From the NCBI GenBank assembly GCA_038116915.1, contig JAYOEU010000004.1:1-64000 (forward strand): 64,000 bases of DNA. Reading direction: 5' to 3'. Source of the stretch: JADHLJ01 sp038116915 (lineage in GTDB: Bacteria; Pseudomonadota; Alphaproteobacteria; Thalassobaculales; Thalassobaculaceae). Positions 41,845-51,202 of this stretch are shown piece by piece (position 1 is the first letter of the stretch; the number at the start of each line of letters is the position of its first letter). Under the pieces are notes generated by a model, which saw only the letters and a list, made by a program, of their open reading frames with translations, searched no databases and had not been told where the DNA came from. Made by a program: the position numbers and the translations under genes.

Positions 41845-43644
41845 TCAGTCCTTCAGGCTTACCTTTACGTAGGAGCCGGGGGCGTCTTCAAGCACCGCCA
41901 GCGCGCCGTCGCCCGGGACCCGCGCGGGAACCTTGCCGCCGCCATGGCGCGATAGCCACTTCTCCCATTCCGGCCACCACGACCCATCGTGCCAGGTCGC
42001 GCCGTCGAGCCATTTTTCCGGCTCTTTCGGTTTGCGGGTGTTCGTGTAGTAGCCGTATTTCGGCGGATCGGCGGGCGGATTGACGACGCCCGCGATATGG
42101 CCCGAGCCCGCGAGAACGAACCGGACCGGGCCCTGATAGATCTGGGTTGCCCGATAGGTCGACATCCACGGCGCGATATGATCCTCCTTGGTGGACAGAA
42201 TGAAGGTCGGCGTTTGCAACGTCGACAAGTCGATCGACACCCCGTCCAGGGTGATCCCGCCGGGCTCCACCAGCTTGTTCTCGTGGTACATCTTGCGCAG
42301 ATAGTAACTGTGCATCTCCGCCGGCATGCGGGTGGAATCCGAGTTCCAGTACAGCAGGTCGAACGGGAAGGGATCCTTGCCGAGGAGATAGTTGTTGACC
42401 ACGAAGGACCAGATCAGATCGTTCGCGCGCATCATGTTGAAGGTCGTCGACATCGCCGCGCCGTCGAGGTAGCCGTCCTTTTCCATGCGTTCCTCGAGCG
42501 CGCTGAGCTGCTCCTCGTCGATGAACACACCAAGCTCGCCGGGTTTTTCGAAATCGACCATCGTGGTGAAGAAGGTGATGCTTTTGACCCGGTCGTCGCC
42601 CTTGGCCGTGAGATAGGCGAGGGTGGCGGCCATCAGGGTGCCGCCGATGCAATAGCCGATGGCGTTGATCTCGCGCATGCCGGTCGCTTGTTCCACCGCG
42701 CCCAAGGCCGCGATCGGCCCTTCGAGCATGTAGTCCGTGAAGGATTTGGCGGCCAGATCCGCGTCCGGATTGACCCAGGAGACGACGAACACCGTGATGC
42801 CCTGCGAGACGGCCCACTTGATGAACGAGTTTTTCTCACGCAGGTCCAGAATGTAGTACTTGTTGATCCACGGCGGAACGATCAGCAGCGGGCGCTTGTA
42901 GACCGTTTCGGTTGTCGGGCTGTACTGGATCAGCTGCATCAAATCGTTCTGATAGACGATTTTGCCGGGCGTGGTGGCGATGTTCCCACCGACCTCGAAG
43001 GCGTCGGAATCGGTCATTTTGATCGCCAGTCGACCTTCACCGCGCTCCAGGTCGTCGAGCAGATTGGTCAGTCCCTTGACGAGATTTTCGCCGCCGGATT
43101 CCATCGTGGCGCGAAGCACATCGGGATTGGTCATGGCGAAATTCGTCGGCGCCAGCGCATCGATGAACTGCCGGGTGTGGAAGTCCACCTTGGCGGCGGT
43201 TTTCGCATCCATGCCGTCCACCGCGCGGACCGTGTCGCGGATCCAGTGCGCGGTCAGCAGATAGCTTTGCTTGATATGGTCGAAAACCAGGTTCTGCTGC
43301 CACTCGTCGCTTTTGAAGCGCCGATCATCGGCGTCCGGCGCCGCGACCGGCTTGGCCTCGCCGCCCATCATCCGGCTGGCCGTGGACTGCCACAGATCCA
43401 TATAGCCCTGCCAGAGCGCCATCTGCGCCTGGGCGGCCTTGGCCGGGTCGGCCATGAAGTTCCGTGCCAGTTCCATGAAAGCCGAGCCGATATTCATCGG
43501 GTCCGCCATGCCGAAGGAGTCATCCAGGTTGTTGCGGGCCATGAAGTCGGCCACCAGACGCTGAGAGCGTTCGGCGATGTCGGTCATCATCCCGGCCATC
43601 CGCTCGGGGTCCGGGGATTGGAGGTCTGACTTCCGGTCGGTCAT
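41845..43644 (-). CDS. phaC: Class I poly(R)-hydroxyalkanoic acid synthase PhaC
   Basis: A 599-residue PHA synthase. The catalytic triad is visible: Cys332 in GYCIGG (lipase-like box), Asp488 in STKEDHIAPW and His516 in GSGHIAG. The N-terminal domain up to about residue 200 matches class I synthases that act alone on short chain acyl-CoA such as 3-hydroxybutyryl-CoA. It polymerises these into storage granules. No phaE/phaR subunit or phaAB gene lies next to it. The gap upstream carries TTGCG-T-CGCAA (43723-43733), a possible operator. Confidence 0.93.
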   Translation of the reverse strand: MTDRKSDLQSPDPERMAGMMTDIAERSQRLVADFMARNNLDDSFGMADPMNIGSAFMELARNFMADPAKAAQAQMALWQGYMDLWQSTASRMMGGEAKPVAAPDADDRRFKSDEWQQNLVFDHIKQSYLLTAHWIRDTVRAVDGMDAKTAAKVDFHTRQFIDALAPTNFAMTNPDVLRATMESGGENLVKGLTNLLDDLERGEGRLAIKMTDSDAFEVGGNIATTPGKIVYQNDLMQLIQYSPTTETVYKRPLLIVPPWINKYYILDLREKNSFIKWAVSQGITVFVVSWVNPDADLAAKSFTDYMLEGPIAALGAVEQATGMREINAIGYCIGGTLMAATLAYLTAKGDDRVKSITFFTTMVDFEKPGELGVFIDEEQLSALEERMEKDGYLDGAAMSTTFNMMRANDLIWSFVVNNYLLGKDPFPFDLLYWNSDSTRMPAEMHSYYLRKMYHENKLVEPGGITLDGVSIDLSTLQTPTFILSTKEDHIAPWMSTYRATQIYQGPVRFVLAGSGHIAGVVNPPADPPKYGYYTNTRKPKEPEKWLDGATWHDGSWWPEWEKWLSRHGGGKVPARVPGDGALAVLEDAPGSYVKVSLKD

Positions 43645-43722
43645 CGCGGGTCTCCCTATTCGCGCTCAAGCCATGCGGGATCTCGGCTTTTCGCAGTTCC
43701 GAATAGGGGTGGTTCTATATTG

Positions 43723-43733
43723 TTGCGTCGCAA
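43723..43733. promoter_or_regulatory. TTGCG-T-CGCAA palindrome between phaC and the OmpA-like gene
   Basis: A perfect 5-1-5 inverted repeat lies 79 bases upstream of phaC, with further TTGC/TGCG boxes nearby. It could be a PhaR-type repressor site; this is a weak guess. Confidence 0.3.
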
Positions 43734-43880
43734 AATCAAGTTTATATTGCACCTGCGAAGAGAATGCTTCGTCGCTAAATGCCGTGCATTTCATCGCCAT
43801 TCCTCAACGAAATCTATGTCTGGACCGGCGTATGTGCTAAAGCGTGCCGGTGCGTCTGGGCATAGAAGAGGACTGAGTCG

Positions 43881-45266
43881 ATGCGACGACACGGCATTGA
43901 AGGCAAACTGGCGTCAGCGAAACCGCTTTCGGGGGTTTGGGTGACGCGCGCCGGCGCGGCGGCGCTTGTGCTGGCATTGACCGCGTGCTCGTCGCTTCCG
44001 GATGTTCCTGACTACGCCAATCCGGTGGAATGGTACAGATCGACGACCGATATGGTCGGCGGCTGGTTCAAGGACGAGGAGGCGAAAGTCGAGTCCGCGT
44101 CCGATACGGCAAAGGACGCGAAAAGCGGCGCCGCGAAAAGCGAGGAGAAATTCCCCACGCTCGCAAGCGTTCCGGAAAAACCGAAGCCCGCTTCGAGCGC
44201 CGAGGAACGCGAAAAGCTGAAAAACGAGCTGGCATCCGACCGGGCGAATGCTCGCTATACCGAGGAAAAGCCGAAGGGTGCGGTGAAGGTGGAAGCGCCG
44301 GCCGCTAAACCGGCTCCCGTTGTCGCGACGGCTCCCTCGGTCGCGGCCCCGCCGGTAGTCCGGAGTGCGCCTGCTCCCGTTGCTGCTCCAGCGCCCGCGC
44401 CTGCGCCCGCCTCGCAAGGCGAGAGTGCCAGGGGATTGGCCCGCCTGCCGTCCCAGGTCTACGACGGCAAACGCTCGAGCCTTTGGCCGAATGCGCCGGC
44501 GCCTCAGTCGTCAAGCGATGTGGCGACCACGTCGGCGCGCGTGAGCGGGTCCAAGATCACCACATCCGGCACGATGAACACGCCCGCAACGAGCCGGATA
44601 ATCGCCCCGGCCCCGGCTCCGGCCCTAGCCCCGGCCCCGGCCGCTCCGATGCCGGAAGCCGGCGCCAAACAATCGATGAATACGGAACAGGGTAGCGCCG
44701 CGACGCAGACCGCCGCCGCGCCCGTCGCCCCGCCGGCGCCCGAAATCCCGCCGAGGTTCACCTTGACGCCGCCAGGCTCCGGAGGAACGGATGCGGCGGC
44801 GTCGAGCGAAAGCACGATGCCACGGCTGCAACTGACGCCGCCCGCCGGCATGTCGACGGCCTCGGGTTCCGACGGTGGCCAGCCGATGCTTGCTCTTGGC
44901 GGATATGATCAGGGCGGGGCGGCCGGGATCGTGAACTTCGCGCATGGATCGGCGCGGCTCTCCTCATCCGATCTTGCGACATTGCGCGGTCTCGCCAAGG
45001 AAGCGCTTGAGCGGGGCATGTATATGAGGGTGGTCGGACATGCCTCGATGCGGACTCGCGACATGGATCCGTTCGAGCATGCGCTGGCGAATTTCAATGT
45101 CTCGGTTGCCCGCGCCAACGCGGTGGCGTCCGCCCTGATGGAGATGGGCGTCCCAGCCGAACAGCTTATCGTCGACGCGGTCGGGGACACGCAGCCTGTG
45201 TACTCCGAGGCGATGCCGTCCGGCGAGGAAGGCAATCGGCGGACCGAGATCTTTCTGGAATCCTGA
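43881..45266 (+). CDS. OmpA-family lipoprotein with Ala/Pro-rich linker
   Basis: A 461-residue lipoprotein. The signal ends LVLALTAC with Cys36 as the lipid-attachment residue. A charged helical section, then a long Ala/Pro-rich linker of low complexity (about residues 130-310) lead to a C-terminal OmpA-like peptidoglycan-binding domain with IVNFAHGSARLSSSDLATLR and VGHASMRTRDMDPFEHALAN. It presumably spans from the outer membrane to the cell wall. The OmpA domain lacks the usual NxxLSxxRA form; NVSVARANAVASALMEMG stands in for it. It is divergent from phaC. Confidence 0.83.
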   Translation: MRRHGIEGKLASAKPLSGVWVTRAGAAALVLALTACSSLPDVPDYANPVEWYRSTTDMVGGWFKDEEAKVESASDTAKDAKSGAAKSEEKFPTLASVPEKPKPASSAEEREKLKNELASDRANARYTEEKPKGAVKVEAPAAKPAPVVATAPSVAAPPVVRSAPAPVAAPAPAPAPASQGESARGLARLPSQVYDGKRSSLWPNAPAPQSSSDVATTSARVSGSKITTSGTMNTPATSRIIAPAPAPALAPAPAAPMPEAGAKQSMNTEQGSAATQTAAAPVAPPAPEIPPRFTLTPPGSGGTDAAASSESTMPRLQLTPPAGMSTASGSDGGQPMLALGGYDQGGAAGIVNFAHGSARLSSSDLATLRGLAKEALERGMYMRVVGHASMRTRDMDPFEHALANFNVSVARANAVASALMEMGVPAEQLIVDAVGDTQPVYSEAMPSGEEGNRRTEIFLES

Positions 45267-45370
45267 CGACCTGGTGATCCCGGCAAGGCGTTCCGCGTCG
45301 TGGAGCCGATCATTCGGCTCGCGAATGCTGTCGGATGGATGGACCAGATTTGCCCGGGGAGTGGGTTGAT

Positions 45371-46663
45371 ATGAGTGATGTTCTGAGGGTCGCCGTCGCG
45401 GGATTGGGAACCGTCGGCGCCGAAACGGTCCGGGTCTTGCGGGAAAATGCGGACCTGGTGGCCAGCCGGGCGGGCAGGCCGGTCCGCGTGGTCGCGGTAT
45501 CCGCGCGTGACCGCGCCAAGGATCGGGGATTGGATCTCTCCGGCATCGACTGGCATGACGACGCCGCCACGCTTGCGGGCCGGGATGACGTGGATGTGGT
45601 TGCCGAATTGATCGGCGGCTCCGAGGGCACCGCCAAGACCCTGGTCGAGACCGCGCTCGGCGCCGGGAAGTCGGTCGTAACCGCAAACAAGGCGCTGGTC
45701 GCGCATCACGGCGCGGCGCTCGGCGCCTTGGCCGAGGCGAAAGGCGGAACCTTGGCCTTTGAATCGGCCGTGGCCGGCGGCATCCCGATCATCAAGACCA
45801 TGCGCGAGGGCTTGTCCGCCAACCGGATCGAGCGGGTCTACGGCATTCTGAACGGCACCTGCAACTACATCCTGACCGTCATGCGCGAGACCGGACGACC
45901 GTTTGCCGATGTCTTGGCGGACGCGCAGGAACTCGGCTATGCCGAAGCTGATCCCGCCTTCGACATTGATGGCGTGGACGCGGCCCACAAGCTTGCGATA
46001 CTGGCGTCCATCGCGTTCGGAACCAGGATCGACTTCGACTCGATCTATATCGAGGGCATCCGGCACGTCTCGCCGGTCGATCTGGAATACGCCCAGGAAC
46101 TCGGTTACCGGATCAAGCTGCTCGGCATCGCCGAGCGGACCGAGGATGGTATTCAGCAGCGGGTGAAACCCTGCATGGTGCCGGTCACCGCGCAGATTGC
46201 CCAGGTCGACGGGGTGTTCAACGCCGTCGCCGCGGAAGGAAGTTCCGTCGGACCGACCCTGTCCTATGGCCGGGGCGCCGGCGCCGGTCCGACCGCCTCG
46301 GCGGTGATCGCGGACCTGGTGGATATCGGCGCCGGTCGGCGGGTGCCGGTGTTCGGTGTTCCGGGCGATTCCCTGGCGCCGGCGCGGCCGGTGGGGATCG
46401 AGTCGCTGTCGGGATCGTACTATATCCGGCTGATGGTCATTGACCGGCCGGGCGTCCTCGCGGACCTCACCGCAATCTTCCGCGACGAGCAGGTATCCGT
46501 CGAGGCGCTGATCCAAAGCGGCAGAAACCCTGGCGAAATCGTCCCGGTCGTTCTGACCACCCATGAGACCCAGGACGCGGCGATCCGACGCGCCATGACC
46601 AAGATCGCCGATCTGGAATCCGTCACCGAGGACCCGCGGGTGCTTCGGATCGAGGCGATTTAG
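45371..46663 (+). CDS. hom: Homoserine dehydrogenase
   Basis: A 430-residue enzyme. The NAD(P) site is VAVAGLGTVGAETVRVL at the N terminus; the catalytic region includes VYGILNGTCNYILTVM and AEADPAFDIDGVDAAHKLAI. A C-terminal ACT domain (YYIRLMVIDRPGVLADLTAI) is likely the threonine feedback site. It reduces aspartate semialdehyde to homoserine, the branch to threonine and to O-succinylhomoserine for MetZ. ATG at 45371 has GGGGAG nine bases upstream. glpX and recJ follow, a common alphaproteobacterial order. Confidence 0.93.
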   Translation: MSDVLRVAVAGLGTVGAETVRVLRENADLVASRAGRPVRVVAVSARDRAKDRGLDLSGIDWHDDAATLAGRDDVDVVAELIGGSEGTAKTLVETALGAGKSVVTANKALVAHHGAALGALAEAKGGTLAFESAVAGGIPIIKTMREGLSANRIERVYGILNGTCNYILTVMRETGRPFADVLADAQELGYAEADPAFDIDGVDAAHKLAILASIAFGTRIDFDSIYIEGIRHVSPVDLEYAQELGYRIKLLGIAERTEDGIQQRVKPCMVPVTAQIAQVDGVFNAVAAEGSSVGPTLSYGRGAGAGPTASAVIADLVDIGAGRRVPVFGVPGDSLAPARPVGIESLSGSYYIRLMVIDRPGVLADLTAIFRDEQVSVEALIQSGRNPGEIVPVVLTTHETQDAAIRRAMTKIADLESVTEDPRVLRIEAI

Positions 46664-46745
46664 GCTAATCTGGCCGTCCCTTGCGCGGGCTTTGGCGCAA
46701 GGGCAAAAAGAACGATGCAAACTAACTTCAAACGAGGAAATCGCG

Positions 46746-47747
46746 ATGGCTGACGGCGATGTGGATGAATCCCTGACCATGGATCGAAACCTGGCCCTGG
46801 AAGCGGTGCGCGTGACCGAGGCCGCGGCGCTCGCGGCGTCCAAGCTCATGGGGCGTGGTGATGAGAAGGCCGCCGATCAGGCCGCCGTCGATGCCATGCG
46901 CCGGGCTCTGAACGCGCTTGAGATCGACGGCACGGTGGTGATCGGCGAGGGCGAGCGCGACGAGGCGCCGATGCTCTATATCGGTGAGAAGGTGGGCGCC
47001 GGCGGGCCGAAGGTCGACATCGCCCTGGACCCGCTTGAAGGGACCACGCTGACCGCCAAGGGGCTGCCGAATGCGCTGGCGGTGATCGCGCTCGCCTCGC
47101 ATGGCGGGTTTCTGAACGCGCCGGACGTCTACATGGACAAGATCGCCGTCGGCGGCGGCCTGCCGGATGGCGTGGTCGATCTCGACAAGTCGATCGGCGA
47201 CAATCTGAAGGATCTCGCCAAGGCCAAGAACATGGCGATGTCGGACCTGGTGGTGTGTGTCCTCGACCGGCCGCGTCATGCCGAATTGATCGCCGGAATC
47301 CGGGATGCCGGGGCTCGCATCATGCTGATCACCGACGGTGATGTCTCGGGCGTGATCGCGACGTCGGAGCCGCGCAGCGGAATCGATATCTACATGGGGT
47401 CCGGCGGCGCGCCCGAGGGCGTGCTGGCGGCCGCCGCGCTGCGTTCCATCGGCGGGCAGATGCAGGGCCGGCTGATGTTCCGCAACGACGACGAGGTTGC
47501 CAGGGCGCGGCGCTGGGGCATCGATGATCTGGATCGCAAATACAAGCTGCTCGATCTCGCGAAGGGCGATGTGATGTTCGCCGCCACGGGGGTCACCAAC
47601 GGCACCATGCTGAACGGCGTGCGCCGTTACCCGGGCGGGGCGACCACCCATTCGATCATCATGCGCTCGAAGACCGGTACCGTCCGCACGATCGAAGCGC
47701 GGCATGACTGGCCGCGCAAGCCGATCGACGAAGATCTGAAGGAGTAG
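46746..47747 (+). CDS. glpX: Class II fructose-1,6-bisphosphatase GlpX
   Basis: A 333-residue phosphatase with VVIGEGERDEAPMLYIGE near residue 65 and DIALDPLEGTTLTAKG, which carry the Mg-binding acidic residues. The C-terminal half contains MGSGGAPEGVLAAAALRSIG and GVTNGTMLNGVRRYPGGATT. It removes the 1-phosphate from fructose-1,6-bisphosphate in gluconeogenesis. GAGG precedes the ATG at 46746. It sits 82 bases after hom and only seven bases before recJ. Confidence 0.94.
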   Translation: MADGDVDESLTMDRNLALEAVRVTEAAALAASKLMGRGDEKAADQAAVDAMRRALNALEIDGTVVIGEGERDEAPMLYIGEKVGAGGPKVDIALDPLEGTTLTAKGLPNALAVIALASHGGFLNAPDVYMDKIAVGGGLPDGVVDLDKSIGDNLKDLAKAKNMAMSDLVVCVLDRPRHAELIAGIRDAGARIMLITDGDVSGVIATSEPRSGIDIYMGSGGAPEGVLAAAALRSIGGQMQGRLMFRNDDEVARARRWGIDDLDRKYKLLDLAKGDVMFAATGVTNGTMLNGVRRYPGGATTHSIIMRSKTGTVRTIEARHDWPRKPIDEDLKE

Positions 47748-47754
47748 CCCCGCG

Positions 47755-49530
47755 ATGCCGGCGGTTCTGGGCGTCGAGCGCTCGATCACCGGCAAGCGTT
47801 GGCTGCACCGCGGCGCCGAGACCGCCGAGGCGGAGCGGCTCGCCCTCGCCATCGCGCAGCGTCACGGCGTCCCGGACTTGGTGGCCCGGGTCATGGCGGC
47901 GCGCGGGGTCGCGCTCGACGAGGTGGAGCGCTATCTCAATCCGACCCTGCGCGAGGAACTCCCGGACCCGTCCAGCCTGAAGGGCATGGCCGAGGCGGTA
48001 ACGCGTCTTGCCCGCGCGATCCGGAACGGTGAAACCATCGGCCTGTTCGCGGATTATGACGTCGACGGCGCAACCTCCGCCGCCTTGCTGTCGCGGTTCA
48101 TCGCGGCGGCGGGCGGCCAGAGCATCCTGCATGTCCCGGACCGTATTCTCGAAGGCTATGGGCCCAACGCCGAAGCTCTGGCGAGCCTAAGGCAGCGCGG
48201 CGCCGGCGTCGTGGTGACCCTCGATTGCGGTATCGTGGCTTTCGAGGTGCTGGAGCAGGTGGCCGAGACCGGGCTGGACGTGGTGGTGGTCGACCATCAC
48301 ATGGCCGAGCCCAGCCTGCCGCGCGCCATTGCGGTGGTGAACCCGAATCGGGTGGACGAGAGCGGGGCACTGGGGCATCTGGCGGCGGTCGGGGTGACCT
48401 TCCTGGTGGTGATCGCGCTGAACCGGGCTCTGCGCGAGGCCGGCTGGTACCAGGGGCGCCGGGAGCCGGATCTGATGAACTGGCTGGATCTGGTGGCGCT
48501 GGGCACGGTCTGCGACGTGGTCTCGCTCGAGGGGCTGAACCGGGCCTATGTCGCCCAGGGTCTCAAGGTCATGGCGCGGCGGGCAAATCCGGGGCTGAGA
48601 GCGCTGGCGTCGGTCACCAAGATCGAGCAGAAGCCCGAGGCCTATCATCTCGGCTTTGTCTTCGGGCCCAGGGTCAATGCCGCCGGGCGGGTCGGCGACG
48701 CGGATCTCGGCGCGCGCCTGCTCTCGACCGAGGATGAGGCGGAGGCCGCGCGGGTCGCCGAGGCGCTGGACAAGCACAATGATGAGCGCAAGGAGATCGA
48801 GGCACGGGTCCAGGCCGAGGCGATCGCCCAGGCGGAACAGGCCGATCCGGACGCGCCGGTGCTGGTGGTCGCCGGCGACGGCTGGCATCCCGGGGTCATC
48901 GGCATCGTCGCCGGCCGGCTTCGCGAGCGCTTTAACCGGCCGAGTTGCGTCATCGCCTTCGACGGCGATACCGGCAAGGGATCGGGCCGTTCGGTCAAGG
49001 GATTGGCGCTGGGGCCGGCGGTGATCGCGGCGCATCAGTCGGGCCTGCTGGTCGGCGGCGGCGGCCATGCCATGGCTGCGGGCTTTACCGTCGAGCGCGG
49101 CAAGCTGGACGCGTTCCGCGGGTTTCTGGCGGACCGTTTCGCGGCGGAACTGGCGGGCGAGCCCCTGGTCGCGAGCATCAGCCTCGACGGTGTCCTCGCA
49201 CCTGCCGGCGCCCGGCGCGAGGTCTATGACGCCCTGGCTAGGCTCGGACCTTTCGGCTCCGGCAATCCCGAGCCGCATTTCGCCATCTCGAACGCCAAGA
49301 TCGTCCGCGCCGACGTGGTAGGCAAAAACCATGTCCGCTGCATCTTCTCGGGCGCCGATGGCGGCAAGCTGAAGGGCATCGCGTTCCGCGCCATGGACGG
49401 CGAGCTTGGCCCGGCGCTGCTGAATCATGGCGGCCGGCCGCTCCACGTCGCGGGCCAACTCCGCGCCGACGACTGGCAGGGCCGCGAGGATGTTCAGCTG
49501 TTCATCGAGGACCTGGCGCTGGCGGAGTGA
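47755..49530 (+). CDS. recJ: Single-stranded-DNA-specific exonuclease RecJ
   Basis: A 591-residue DHH-family nuclease. The metal motifs are FADYDVDGAT (around 100-105), VVVDHHMAE (DHH at 180-182), and GVTFLVVIAL with NRA in DHHA1 spacing. DHHA1 domain motifs include GRSVKGLALGPAVIAAHQSG and VGGGGHAMAAGFTVERGKLD. It trims 5'-ended single strands in recombination and mismatch repair. The start seven bases after glpX indicates co-transcription. It is of normal length and unbroken. Confidence 0.94.
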   Translation: MPAVLGVERSITGKRWLHRGAETAEAERLALAIAQRHGVPDLVARVMAARGVALDEVERYLNPTLREELPDPSSLKGMAEAVTRLARAIRNGETIGLFADYDVDGATSAALLSRFIAAAGGQSILHVPDRILEGYGPNAEALASLRQRGAGVVVTLDCGIVAFEVLEQVAETGLDVVVVDHHMAEPSLPRAIAVVNPNRVDESGALGHLAAVGVTFLVVIALNRALREAGWYQGRREPDLMNWLDLVALGTVCDVVSLEGLNRAYVAQGLKVMARRANPGLRALASVTKIEQKPEAYHLGFVFGPRVNAAGRVGDADLGARLLSTEDEAEAARVAEALDKHNDERKEIEARVQAEAIAQAEQADPDAPVLVVAGDGWHPGVIGIVAGRLRERFNRPSCVIAFDGDTGKGSGRSVKGLALGPAVIAAHQSGLLVGGGGHAMAAGFTVERGKLDAFRGFLADRFAAELAGEPLVASISLDGVLAPAGARREVYDALARLGPFGSGNPEPHFAISNAKIVRADVVGKNHVRCIFSGADGGKLKGIAFRAMDGELGPALLNHGGRPLHVAGQLRADDWQGREDVQLFIEDLALAE

Positions 49531-49544
49531 AAAATTGTCAATGC

Positions 49545-49671
49545 CGTCATCCCGCCGAAGGGCGAGACCCATGCCGCTGTCCTTGGCCGTAGGTCACGAC
49601 GGCAGATCGTTGTTGGGGATGGCCAGGTTTCCCCGCCGGAGGAATGGATCCCGCCTTACGGCGGGATGACG
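49545..49671. repeat. Inverted repeat CGTCATCCCGCCG family
   Basis: CGTCATCCCGCCG at 49545-49557 is inverted at 49659-49671 as CGGCGGGATGACG. It lies between convergent recJ and the third COG0523 gene and could act as a bidirectional terminator or as a dispersed repeat. Nothing else is seen in this gap. Confidence 0.65.
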
Positions 49672-49711
49672 AAAGACAGATAGGTCGAACCACCGGGGTA
49701 TGCGCTCCAGC

Positions 49712-50698
49712 TCACCCCGCCGCCGCGAATTCCCGCCAGCTGTCGAGGATCACGGCCGGGTCGAGATCCTTCACGATGAAGACCAGCCGGGTGCGTCGGT
49801 CCGGGTCCGGCCAGGCGGGCAGATGCGCCGGGTCGTGGAAGACATGGCGCACGCCGTTGATGATCATCGGGCCGGGCTCGCCGGCGACATTGATGACGCC
49901 TTTCAGGCGCAGCAGATGCGGGCCATGGGTCGAGATGATGAAGGAGAGCCACATGGAAAGGCTCATCCAGTCCTGCGGTTCCTCGATCACCAGGGGGACG
50001 GCAAGGATGCCGGCATCATGGCGGTTGATGTCGTGGTGATGATGATGGTGACCGGGGTCGACGGTCAGCGCGGAAAGATCGAGCCCGTCCATGCGGCCGG
50101 GATTGGTGAAGAGGTCCGCCGTGACGTCCCTTGCCGGGATGACCGGCACTCCGGGATTCAGTCTCTCGACCGCGCCGCGAAGCGCGGGTGAGGTGCCATC
50201 GGCGAGGTCCGTCTTGCTCAGCACCACCGCGTCGGCCATGGCGATCTGCTTGGCGCATTCCGGCGTGTCGCCCAGTTGTGTCGCGCCGTGCATGCCATCG
50301 AGAACCGTGATGAGGCCGGCCAGATGGTGACGGTCGATCACATCCGGATGGGTGAGCAGCAATTGCGCGATCGGGGCCGGATCGGCGAGGCCGGTGGTCT
50401 CGATGATGATCCGGTCATAGGGCGGAACAGCGCCGTTCTCGCGCCGATGCAGCAGCGAGACCAGGGTCGCCGCCAGATCGTCACGGATCGTGCAGCAGAG
50501 ACAGCCTGCGGCCATCACCACCGTCTCGCCGTCCAGCGGCTCCAGCATCAGATGGTCGAGGCCAATCTCGCCGAATTCGTTCACCACCACCGCCGTGCGG
50601 GCGAGCGCCGGGTCCTTCAGCAGCCGGTTCAGCAAGGTGGTCTTGCCGCTGCCGAGAAAGCCCGTGAGCACGGTGACGGGGATGGTCACGCCGCTCAT
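49712..50698 (-). CDS. COG0523 (CobW-like) metal-chaperone GTPase, copy 3
   Basis: A 328-residue G3E GTPase with P-loop GFLGSGKTTLLNRL, metal motif AGCLCC, ETTGLADPAP and a short HHHHHHDINRHD segment before the C-terminal CobW domain (HGPHLLRLKGVINVAGEPGP). It is the last gene of the operon with an ABC permease, ATPase and DUF3299 protein, joined to the latter by an ATGA overlap. That context points to zinc or another divalent metal. It is shorter than copies 1 and 2. Confidence 0.9.
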   Translation of the reverse strand: MSGVTIPVTVLTGFLGSGKTTLLNRLLKDPALARTAVVVNEFGEIGLDHLMLEPLDGETVVMAAGCLCCTIRDDLAATLVSLLHRRENGAVPPYDRIIIETTGLADPAPIAQLLLTHPDVIDRHHLAGLITVLDGMHGATQLGDTPECAKQIAMADAVVLSKTDLADGTSPALRGAVERLNPGVPVIPARDVTADLFTNPGRMDGLDLSALTVDPGHHHHHHDINRHDAGILAVPLVIEEPQDWMSLSMWLSFIISTHGPHLLRLKGVINVAGEPGPMIINGVRHVFHDPAHLPAWPDPDRRTRLVFIVKDLDPAVILDSWREFAAAG

Positions 50699-51192
50699 CC
50701 GGCCGGGCGCGCCTCGGTAAGGCGGTAGTAAAGCCCGCTCGCATCGTCCTTCAGCAGGGTGAAGCGGCCCTCCAGGAGCACCGGTTCGAGGGTGTATCGG
50801 ACCGGCTCGTCACAGACGATGTCGATCAGCGTCGTGGCGGTGCCCGGCAGGCAGAACGGGCAGGAGGGCGGCAGCGCGGAAAGCAGGAAGCTGGTATGGG
50901 TTTCGCCGGCGCTCAGCGGGTACATGAAGCCCTTCAAGCGGACGATCTGGCCGCCCAGAGCCTTCACCTCGGGCGTGAACTCGATGTGGAAAATGGTCTG
51001 CAACGGCGCCGGGGTTTCCGTGCGCACATGGAGGTTCGACAGCACCTCCCACTTGACGGCGCCATCCTCGTCCACGGGCTGATTGTGCCGGGTATGGCTC
51101 GGCGGCGTGCCCGTTTGCTGGGCGGCGGCGGGTGCGGCCGCGAGCGGGGCGATCAGGCCCAAGGTCAGAAGGAAAAGCGCGGTCAGTCTCAT
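50695..51192 (-). CDS. DUF3299 domain-containing secreted protein (ZrgD-like)
   Basis: A 165-residue exported protein. A signal peptide ends near AAPAAAQQ. The mature region has VKWEVLSNLHVRTE, QIVRLKGFMYPLSAGETHTS and SALPPSCPFCLPGTATTLID, fitting DUF3299. The CPFC pair could bind metal or form a disulfide. DUF3299 proteins occur next to an FtsX-type permease and ATPase in the zinc-regulated zrg cluster of Vibrio, as here. Its stop overlaps the COG0523 start. Its role is likely metal handling in the periplasm (inference). Confidence 0.8.
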   Translation of the reverse strand: MRLTALFLLTLGLIAPLAAAPAAAQQTGTPPSHTRHNQPVDEDGAVKWEVLSNLHVRTETPAPLQTIFHIEFTPEVKALGGQIVRLKGFMYPLSAGETHTSFLLSALPPSCPFCLPGTATTLIDIVCDEPVRYTLEPVLLEGRFTLLKDDASGLYYRLTEARPAG

Positions 51193-51202
51193 GCTCCGCA
51201 CT